Positions 43,298 to 49,540 of a stretch of 49,540 bases of DNA are shown piece after piece. The stretch lies in assembly GCF_003024805.1 (NCBI RefSeq), contig NZ_PUEC01000025.1, positions 1-49,540 of the forward strand, read 5' to 3'. The translations under genes and the position numbers were made by a program. The notes under the pieces are model-generated. The model saw only the letters and a list, made by a program, of their open reading frames with translations. It was not told the DNA's origin and did not search any database. Origin of the DNA: Duncaniella muris (GTDB lineage: Bacteria; Bacteroidota; Bacteroidia; Bacteroidales; Muribaculaceae). Each line of letters starts with the position of its first letter. Positions within the stretch are counted from its first letter, which is position 1.

Positions 43298-44203
43298 TCA
43301 GTCGAGATTTGGGGAATCGGTACGGTCAATCTCGTCAATCACCTTCATCAGATATTGTCCGTACTGGTTTTTCAGCATAGGTTTTGCGATTTCGATCATC
43401 CGCTCGCGTGAGATCCATCCCTGGCGGTATGCTATGCCCTCAAGGCAGGCAATCTTCAGCCCCTGGCGCTTCTCAAGCACCTCGACATAGATCGAAGCCT
43501 CGGCGAGAGAATCGTGAGTGCCTGTGTCGAGCCAGGCAAAACCGCGGGGAAGAGTCTGCACACGCAGTTCGCCGTCATTCAGAAACTCCTGGTTGACAGT
43601 GGTGATCTCCAGCTCTCCGCGGGCAGAGGGTTTGATGCGTGAAGCCACGTCGACAACCTTGTTCGGGTAGAAATAGAGGCCTACCACCGCATAGTTCGAC
43701 TTCGGATGCTCAGGTTTCTCCTCGATCGACAGGCAGTTGCCATCCTTGTCGAACTCCGCCACTCCATAGCGTTCGGGATCACTTACCCAATAGCCGAACA
43801 CTGTGGCCTTGTCGCTCTTCTCAGCAGCGGCAACTGACTCCTGGAGCAGCCCGGAGAAGCCTGCGCCGTGGAAAATGTTGTCGCCAAGCACAAGGCAGGC
43901 GCAATCATCACCTATGAAATCCTTGCCGATGATAAAAGCCTGGGCCAATCCGTCGGGCGACGGCTGTTCGGCATACTCGAAGCGGACACCGAAGTCGCTG
44001 CCATCGCCGAGCAGACGCTTGAAGCCGGGTAGATCGGCCGGGGTTGATATGATCAAAATGTCTCTTATTCCGGCCAGCATCAGGGTGGAGACCGGATAGT
44101 AGATCATGGGTTTGTCATAGATAGGGAGCATCTGTTTGCTGACTCCCTTGGTGATAGGGTAGAGGCGTGTGCCTGAACCTCCGGCCAATACGATTCCTTT
44201 CAT
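43298..44203 (-). CDS. rfbA: Glucose-1-phosphate thymidylyltransferase
   Basis: A 301-residue enzyme joining dTTP and glucose-1-phosphate to dTDP-glucose, the first and feedback-regulated step of rhamnose synthesis. The N terminus [18 protein letters not shown] carries the nucleotide loop. [28 protein letters not shown] and the C-terminal [11 protein letters not shown] segment all fit RmlA. ATG 44203 is the family start. It is first in the operon rfbA-rfbC-rfbD-acyltransferase-rfbB. Confidence 0.96.
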   Translation of the reverse strand: MKGIVLAGGSGTRLYPITKGVSKQMLPIYDKPMIYYPVSTLMLAGIRDILIISTPADLPGFKRLLGDGSDFGVRFEYAEQPSPDGLAQAFIIGKDFIGDDCACLVLGDNIFHGAGFSGLLQESVAAAEKSDKATVFGYWVSDPERYGVAEFDKDGNCLSIEEKPEHPKSNYAVVGLYFYPNKVVDVASRIKPSARGELEITTVNQEFLNDGELRVQTLPRGFAWLDTGTHDSLAEASIYVEVLEKRQGLKIACLEGIAYRQGWISRERMIEIAKPMLKNQYGQYLMKVIDEIDRTDSPNLD

Positions 44204-44241
44204 ATGTTTGTGAAGTGGGCTGGTTGCAGGTGGAGTTGTCA

Positions 44242-44249
44242 CAAATTTA
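44242..44249 (-). promoter_or_regulatory. Candidate promoter of the rfb operon
   Basis: The minus strand reads TAAATTTG (complement of CAAATTTA), matching TAnnTTTG, 39 bases before the rfbA ATG. No clear upstream TTTG is present. Confidence 0.45.
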
Positions 44250-44391
44250 TTTTCGCGGAGAGGTGTGTGACGATGCGAAATTACGAAATTTCAGATGATT
44301 TTTCAAATCCGGCATCTGTTTTTTTCAATCATTCACCGGCAGGCCTCCCGGACTACAGGCTTGATGGACTCGTTGGGAATAGATAATATAA

Positions 44392-44420
44392 AGACCACCT
44401 GCAATTTCTGCGGATGGTCT
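44392..44420 (-). terminator. Probable terminator of the second susC-susD pair
   Basis: A stem of 11 positions (44392-44402 with 44410-44420, two mismatches) has a 7-base loop. On minus it is followed by TTTATATTATC, a weak T tract. It lies 48 bases after the susD stop. Confidence 0.45.
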
Positions 44421-44425
44421 GAATC

Positions 44426-44452
44426 AGAGGGTGTTCAAAAACAACCTCTTAA
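44426..44452. repeat. Short hairpin and copy B of the 20-bp dispersed repeat
   Basis: AGAGGGTGTT (44426-44435) pairs at 9 of 10 positions with AACAACCTCT (44440-44449). Bases 44433-44452 are the reverse complement of the copy at 33040-33059 with one difference. It lies 15 bases after the susD stop. Confidence 0.5.
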
Positions 44453-44467
44453 TTTTTTCAGGGTTGC

Positions 44468-46216
44468 TTACCAGCCTGGATTCTGTGTCAGATTGAGATT
44501 GCGTTCCATCTCAACGAGCGGAATGGGCCAAAGTTCATGGCGCGGTTGATATGAACGTGTGTACATCAGATCACCGAAAATATCAGTGGCATCCTTCACC
44601 GATTCTTCAAGCAGTCCCCAGCGGCGGAGGTCCCAGTAACGTTGGCCTTCACCGGCGAGTTCGAAGGCGCGTTCTCTCCGGATTCTTTCAGCCATTTCCT
44701 CTTTGCTGCCTACGGCAAGCCATGCCGGACCGCTGTCAAGGCCGGGCATACCTACGCGGGCGCGCACTTTGTTGACTTCGACTATGGCCTTGTCTGTAGC
44801 TCCGCTTTCATTGTAAGCCTCAGCCAGCATCAGCAGCACATCGCCGAGGCGCAGCAAGGGGAATTCATAGGGTGTGCGGTTGTATTCTCCCCAATAGCCG
44901 TCGAGATTTCCGGTCGGTATCCATTTGCGCCAGAAGTATGAGTTCCAGCCTTCGGAGTTGCGTATGAATGCCATAGCTTCCATCGGAGCACCGCCCTTGG
45001 AGGGATCGGCAAGCACAAACTGCTTATCCATCGGATTTGATCCGGCATCCGTGCCCAGGTAGTGGGAGTATGGGGTGATTACGTTCAGACACAGACGCGG
45101 ATCGCGCAGACGGTATGCGTCCATGACTTTCGATGTGTCGCAGTCAAGAGTGCTTGTGACCATTGTGCTGGCCTGGTCTATGGCTACTCGCATGTAGCTT
45201 TTGCGCAGGTCGGAGCCGCCGTTGTTGAACCCCGGAAACATATCGTCCCAGTCAAAGGGAGATCCATCGAGATTTTCATACATATCAACGAGTGTGGTCG
45301 AGGGTACGATGGCATTGCCTGCAATTAGGCGCATGGTGGATTTGTTGCCGAAATAAGACACTATGTCAAGAGCGTAGCCGGCGGTGTTGCCGTCGATCGA
45401 CTGGATCGAGAAGATCATTTCGGGACTATGGCTGCCGTTATAGAGGCGAAACAGTTCATTGTAGTCGGGATGAAGCGAATAGCCGTAGTTTTCGGACTTG
45501 TTGTAGACAATCTCCTCGAAGTCTGCAATTGCCTTGTCCCACTGGCGGTCGAAGAGGTAGACTTTGCCTCGCAAAGCGTAGGCCGCACCCTTGGTGGCGC
45601 GTCCGAGATTCTCGGCATCCCAGCTTACCGGCAGTTTGGCGATGGCTTCGGTCAGATCGTCGATTATATGTTGTCTGATTTCTTCTGCCGAACTGCGCGG
45701 GGCGTCAAGGTGGGCAAACTGTTCGTTAATGTCACAGCTTTCGTCATAATATGGCACTCCACCCCAGCAGTTGAGCATTCGGAAGTAGGCCATAGCACGG
45801 AGAAATTTGGCCTCTCCGGTGACGCGATCGATGGTTGTGGCGCTGATAGGCATTGTGGCCACGTTGCGGATTACTGTGTTGGAGCGGTGGACGAGTTCAT
45901 AGAGATACTGCCAGTGATTCTGTACTCCTGAGCTGTTTGAGGCGAACGATGTGCCGCGCGAAATATCGGCCCAGGGGCTTGTGCCGTCAGCCAGATCACT
46001 GCACATGTCAAATGTGAACTCCAGCCCGAAGCACCATGTGGATTTCATTGCGGCATACATTCCGATGGCTGCCTGCCGGGCATGGTCTTCGGTCTGCCAG
46101 AAATTCTGTCCCGACATCTGGTCGCCGGGTGTATAATCAAGGCTTTCGCAGCTGCAGAGCGCGGCTGCTGCGAGGGTGATTCCTGCGAGATATTTCAGCT
46201 TAAAATTGTGTGTCAT
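44468..46216 (-). CDS. SusD/RagB-family outer-membrane lipoprotein (second pair)
   Basis: A 582-residue lipoprotein with lipobox cysteine in AALCSCESLDYTPGD. The SusD helices include TGEAKFLRAMAYFRMLNCWGGVPY. The C terminus holds RIRRERAFELAGEGQRYWDLRRWG and ends in LTQNPGW, which is typical. It should bind the ligand of the SusC at 46221, whose stop is 4 bases upstream. No glycoside hydrolase, sensor or sulfatase is adjacent on this side, so the ligand cannot be predicted. Confidence 0.95.
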   Translation of the reverse strand: MTHNFKLKYLAGITLAAAALCSCESLDYTPGDQMSGQNFWQTEDHARQAAIGMYAAMKSTWCFGLEFTFDMCSDLADGTSPWADISRGTSFASNSSGVQNHWQYLYELVHRSNTVIRNVATMPISATTIDRVTGEAKFLRAMAYFRMLNCWGGVPYYDESCDINEQFAHLDAPRSSAEEIRQHIIDDLTEAIAKLPVSWDAENLGRATKGAAYALRGKVYLFDRQWDKAIADFEEIVYNKSENYGYSLHPDYNELFRLYNGSHSPEMIFSIQSIDGNTAGYALDIVSYFGNKSTMRLIAGNAIVPSTTLVDMYENLDGSPFDWDDMFPGFNNGGSDLRKSYMRVAIDQASTMVTSTLDCDTSKVMDAYRLRDPRLCLNVITPYSHYLGTDAGSNPMDKQFVLADPSKGGAPMEAMAFIRNSEGWNSYFWRKWIPTGNLDGYWGEYNRTPYEFPLLRLGDVLLMLAEAYNESGATDKAIVEVNKVRARVGMPGLDSGPAWLAVGSKEEMAERIRRERAFELAGEGQRYWDLRRWGLLEESVKDATDIFGDLMYTRSYQPRHELWPIPLVEMERNLNLTQNPGW

Positions 46217-46220
46217 AATG

Positions 46221-49200
46221 TCAGAATGAAATGTTTAGACCTACCGAATACTGGCGCACCGAAGGATAGCCGACTGTGGCGCCGACTTCCGGGTCGAGAC
46301 CGGGGAAGTCTGTGATTGTAAAGAGATTGTCTATGCTGGCATAGACCTTGAAGTTTTCAACAAAGAATTTTCTGGTGATCTCCTGAGGGATGGTGTAGCC
46401 GAGCTGGATGTTCTTGCATCTCAGATAGGCGGCGTTGTGGACAAAAGCATCGCTGGCAATGTTGTTTTTGCCGTTTGAACTGTTGCGCAGGACCGGATAT
46501 TTCGAATTGTAGGGATTTTCCGGAGTCCAGGCGTTGTCGGTGATGTCTTTATTGAGCGACTGTCCCATGACTGTCACGAAGCGGAAGGCCTGATTGTTGT
46601 AATAGACCTGATGGTTGCCAACGCCCTGCAGGAGCATGCTGAAGTCAAAGTTGTTCCATCTGATTCCGAGACTGCCGCCGTAGGTGAGCCGCGGCAGTGT
46701 TCCGTGGCCTATCTCCACGCGGTCGGCAGTGTCGAGTTTGCCGTCGCCGTTTGCGTCGCGATAGAGGAAGTCGCCGAGTTCCGGACGCTGGTAGGTGGCG
46801 AAATAGTCGGGGTTGCGGTCAACGAGTGACTGCACATAGTCGAGATCGGCCTGATCGCGGACAATGCGGTCGACGGTGATGACATACAGCTGGTTGATCG
46901 GCTTGCCTTCCTGGGTCTTGTAGACTCCGCTGATCGACGATACGTCGCCCTGGAATTTTGTGACCTTGTTGGTGACAAAGCCCATGTTGAAGCCAAGGTC
47001 ATAGGACACTTTGCCTATGCGGTCGTTCCAGTGGATGTCAAATTCGAAGCCTTTGTTGTTGACCTCGCCGGCATTCTGGTTGGGGACGGTGCTGGTGCCG
47101 TGTTCAAGCGGTGCCGGGAGTGAGATGAGGATTCCTTTGGTGTTCTTGTTGTAGATGTCGACAGATCCGCTCAGACGGCTGTTGAGGAAAGCGTAGTCAA
47201 TGCCAAGGTTTGTCATATATGTCTTCTCCCAGGTGAGTTCCGGGTTGGCGAGCACGGTCTGGGCAAGGCCTCCGGCAATGTTGCCGTTGAGAATGTAGTT
47301 GGCGGTGGCAAAGAGAGACTGATACATATAGTAGCTGGTGGTCTCATTGTTGCCGAGCGATCCGTAAGACGCTCTGATTTTCAGCTGGTCGAGCCATGAA
47401 GTAGTTCCGTGCATGAAGCCTTCTTCCGAGATGCGCCATGCAGCTGAGACTGAGGGAAAGTAGCCCCAGCGTTTTCCGGGAGCGAATTTCGACGAGCCGT
47501 CGGCGCGCAGATTGGCTTCGAGCATATACTTGTCATCCCAGTTGAGGTTCACGCGGCCGAAGTAGGAGCGCATGGCCCATTCGTTGTAGTTTCCGGTGAT
47601 GCTGCCGTTTGTTGTTCCGGCGTCAATCGCTCCGAGCGAGGGATCTACGAGATCATACTTTATGAAGTAGTCCTGGTCATATTTATTGTACTCCTGGCTC
47701 ATGCCGGCAAGCACTGATGCTTCAAGGCGGCTGACGTTGAAGCTATAGTTGGCTGTCAGTTCCGAAGAGCGGAAGGTGTTGCGGTAGTTGTAACGGCGGA
47801 TGTAGGTGCGGACAACGCCTTCGCGTATCAGCACCGGGCCGTCGAATGTGAAGCGGTAGAGGTCGCGGTCAGTCAGATGATGTTCCATGTTGCGCTCCCA
47901 GTAATTGTAGGAGAACGAGCCTTTGACTGTCAGACCTTTCAGCGGCTGGAGCATGGCGTAGAGCTTGATTACCGACCGTTTTGTCTTGGTGGGATAGTCG
48001 GTGTCGTAGAACCACTGGCGGCGATAGGGGTTGAAGTTGCTTACGTTTTCTTCCTCCGGATTCTGGATGCCGCCGTAGAGTCCGGTGGCGGGATCGTAGA
48101 GCGTCATGCCGGGGACGGTGTTGAAGGCGCCTGATCCGAAGATGACATCGCCTCCGGCAGCCGCGTTTTCAGACGACGGGTTGTTTTCGTCGATATATCC
48201 GAATAGATTGGTGCCTACGGTGAGCCAGGGCTTGATGGTGACATCAAGGTTGGTGCGGAGCTGATAGCGCTTGTAGTCTGTGTAATATATCATGCCGGGG
48301 TTGTTGACGTAGCCCAGCGAGATGTTGTATCTGACAGATTTCGATCCTCCTGTGACAGATAGATTGTGGTTCTGTACCACCGAGGGATTTCTGTAGATAT
48401 GGTCCTGCCAGTCGGTGTTGGGATAGATGGTGGGGTTGCGTCCGGCATCGTTGCGCCATTCGTCGATCTTCCCCTGAGAGAAGCGGGGTGCTTGTCCGTT
48501 GACAATGAGTCCGGCGTTCTGGATCTCCATGAAATCGGCATAGTCGGTGACGAGGTTGAGGCGTTTTGCCACGGTTTCGAACGATACGTTGCCGCTGTAT
48601 GTGACTCTCGGAGATTCTTCAGCCCCCTGGCGTGTGGTCACGAGGATGACACCGTTGGCGGCTCTTGAGCCGTAGATGGCTGACGATGCCGCGTCTTTGA
48701 GCACTGAGATGTTTTCGATGTCCTGAGGATTGATGTCGCTGAGGGCTATTCCGGTCATGCCGTCGACCACAACGAGAGGTGCGGAGTTGTTGAGAGTGCC
48801 CTGGCCTCTGACAAGGATCGACTGCGATTCGAATCCGGGGGTATTGCCGCCTGAGTTGCTCACCGAAAGGCCTGAGGCGAGGCCGGCGAGTGCGTTTGTA
48901 GCATTGGTGAGGGGACGGTCTTTGAGAGCATCGCTGCCTATTGAAGAGATAGCTCCGGTGAGGTCAACTTTTTTCTGGACCGCATAGCCCACCACCACAA
49001 CTTCGTCAAGCACAGAGCTGTTTGCTTCCATCTTGATGTCGTAGCGCTCACGTCCGTCGGCAAGGCGGATCTTTACGGTCTTGAATCCGAGATAGGATGC
49101 GAGAAGTATTTCGTTGTCATGCACGTCAGGCAGAGTGAAGTTGCCGTCGACATCACTGATGGCTGATTTTTTAGGATTTCTTCTGATTCTGACTGTAACA

Positions 49201-49367
49201 CCAGGGAGCGGTTCGCCGGTCTTATCGGTTATTGTGCCGGTTACAGTATAGGCTGGTGATGTCACAGGTGCCGTGAGCGGTTCTTCCGCTATGATTGTGT
49301 TTGTGTTGGCGGACAAAGAAGCACTTCCGGTAAGTATGATGAACAGAACTGATGAAAGATATTTCAT
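46221..49367 (-). CDS. SusC/RagA-family TonB-linked outer-membrane transporter (second pair)
   Basis: A 1048-residue barrel with a signal peptide (MKYLSSVLFIILTGSASLSA). A carboxypeptidase-regulatory-like domain (about 40-115, YTVTGTITDKTGEPLPGVTV) is followed by a TonB box region LDEVVVVGYA (120-129). The plug has NALAGLASGLSVSNSGGNTPG and LVVVDGMTG. The barrel ends in SVGLNISF. It is distinct in sequence from the PUL transporter at 29834. It is followed by its susD after 4 bases. No anti-sigma or sensor gene is adjacent, so regulation is unknown. Confidence 0.95.
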   Translation of the reverse strand: MKYLSSVLFIILTGSASLSANTNTIIAEEPLTAPVTSPAYTVTGTITDKTGEPLPGVTVRIRRNPKKSAISDVDGNFTLPDVHDNEILLASYLGFKTVKIRLADGRERYDIKMEANSSVLDEVVVVGYAVQKKVDLTGAISSIGSDALKDRPLTNATNALAGLASGLSVSNSGGNTPGFESQSILVRGQGTLNNSAPLVVVDGMTGIALSDINPQDIENISVLKDAASSAIYGSRAANGVILVTTRQGAEESPRVTYSGNVSFETVAKRLNLVTDYADFMEIQNAGLIVNGQAPRFSQGKIDEWRNDAGRNPTIYPNTDWQDHIYRNPSVVQNHNLSVTGGSKSVRYNISLGYVNNPGMIYYTDYKRYQLRTNLDVTIKPWLTVGTNLFGYIDENNPSSENAAAGGDVIFGSGAFNTVPGMTLYDPATGLYGGIQNPEEENVSNFNPYRRQWFYDTDYPTKTKRSVIKLYAMLQPLKGLTVKGSFSYNYWERNMEHHLTDRDLYRFTFDGPVLIREGVVRTYIRRYNYRNTFRSSELTANYSFNVSRLEASVLAGMSQEYNKYDQDYFIKYDLVDPSLGAIDAGTTNGSITGNYNEWAMRSYFGRVNLNWDDKYMLEANLRADGSSKFAPGKRWGYFPSVSAAWRISEEGFMHGTTSWLDQLKIRASYGSLGNNETTSYYMYQSLFATANYILNGNIAGGLAQTVLANPELTWEKTYMTNLGIDYAFLNSRLSGSVDIYNKNTKGILISLPAPLEHGTSTVPNQNAGEVNNKGFEFDIHWNDRIGKVSYDLGFNMGFVTNKVTKFQGDVSSISGVYKTQEGKPINQLYVITVDRIVRDQADLDYVQSLVDRNPDYFATYQRPELGDFLYRDANGDGKLDTADRVEIGHGTLPRLTYGGSLGIRWNNFDFSMLLQGVGNHQVYYNNQAFRFVTVMGQSLNKDITDNAWTPENPYNSKYPVLRNSSNGKNNIASDAFVHNAAYLRCKNIQLGYTIPQEITRKFFVENFKVYASIDNLFTITDFPGLDPEVGATVGYPSVRQYSVGLNISF

Positions 49368-49392
49368 TGTAGTTTATTGCAAATTATAACAA

Positions 49393-49400
49393 CAAAGGTA
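49393..49400 (-). promoter_or_regulatory. Candidate promoter of the second susC
   Basis: The minus strand reads TACCTTTG (complement of CAAAGGTA), 25 bases before the ATG. No TTTG box is present at the usual distance, so an activator may be needed. Confidence 0.45.
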
Positions 49401-49454
49401 AAATTGCAACAAATAAGTAGATGTTGAAAATTAGTTTATATCAATTTTTTTGCG

Positions 49455-49462
49455 TATCTTTG
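49455..49462 (+). promoter_or_regulatory. Candidate promoter of the IS630-type transposase
   Basis: TATCTTTG matches TAnnTTTG, about 25 bases before the start of homology. The upstream box is weak. Confidence 0.4.
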
Positions 49463-49487
49463 TGTAAACACATAAAGACACATCGCT

Positions 49488-49540
49488 ATCGCAAAAATCA
49501 AAGTTATACAACTGACAGACCAACAACGTCTGCAATTAGA
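49488..49540 (+). CDS. IS630-type transposase, N-terminal end (cut by window edge, no ATG)
   Basis: The frame encodes IAKIKVIQLTDQQRLQL before the window ends. This closely follows the 'MAKIK.I.LT..QR..LE' start of IS630-family helix-turn-helix transposases from Bacteroidales. The codon in the Met position is ATC, and no ATG, GTG or TTG occurs between it and the in-frame TAA at 49473-49475. The gene therefore uses an unusual start codon or has lost its start. The element end should lie between the susC start and this gene but cannot be defined here. Confidence 0.55.
   Translation, partial: MAKIKVIQLTDQQRLQL

Overview
The window looks like a chromosomal segment of a gut Bacteroidales bacterium, most likely Muribaculaceae. 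The evidence is two SusC/SusD pairs, a hybrid two-component regulator typical of polysaccharide utilization loci (PULs), many upstream regions carrying the Bacteroidetes promoter pattern (TAnnTTTG with TTTG or TTG about 20 bases upstream), few Shine-Dalgarno sites, and roughly 50% GC. The family assignment is inference; no rRNA or marker gene is present to settle it.

Layout. (1) 1-5015: the 3' end of an IS30-type transposase, a tRNA-Gly(CCC) with its terminator, then a tightly packed surface-glycan cluster: GT4 glycosyltransferase, Wzx-like flippase, hexapeptide acyltransferase, GT2 glycosyltransferase. (2) 5045-19848: mixed core genes. These are a YjbR/MmcQ protein, an Na+-dependent NSS transporter, the glycogen branching enzyme, a GH28 pectinase, a YhcH-type protein, a GT-C membrane glycosyltransferase, a DEAD-box RNA helicase, an unknown secreted protein, GAPDH, MscL, an M48 protease and an unknown membrane protein. 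(3) 19899-38710, all minus strand: a complete-looking PUL. In transcription order it holds a hybrid two-component sensor, GH43, SusC, SusD, a surface glycan-binding protein, BACON-GH5, GH43-CBM6, a second GH43 and a DUF5060-type putative glycosidase. (4) 38745-39943: tRNA-Gln, a 5'-truncated sigma-factor gene, a 173-bp near-palindromic element and the rfb terminator. (5) 39967-44203, minus: the dTDP-rhamnose operon rfbA-rfbC-rfbD-acyltransferase-rfbB. (6) 44468-49367, minus: a second SusC/SusD pair without enzymes. (7) The right edge: the start of an IS630-type transposase with no ATG.

How the parts fit. The PUL sensor probably detects a hemicellulose fragment and activates the SusCD-SGBP uptake machinery together with an endo-acting GH5 and arabinose/xylose-releasing GH43 enzymes. 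The set resembles PULs for arabinosylated xyloglucan or arabinoxylan, but no alpha-xylosidase or beta-glucosidase gene is present here. The rfb operon would supply dTDP-L-rhamnose to surface-glycan assembly such as the 454-5015 cluster. Both regions contain related, comparatively AT-rich acyltransferases, which suggests acquired decoration genes.

The most unusual sequence objects are the 173-bp palindromic element beside the broken sigma gene, a strong hairpin terminator placed inside the PUL just upstream of a GH43 start codon, and the acyltransferase embedded in the rhamnose operon. I saw no clear new defence system, CRISPR array or prophage.
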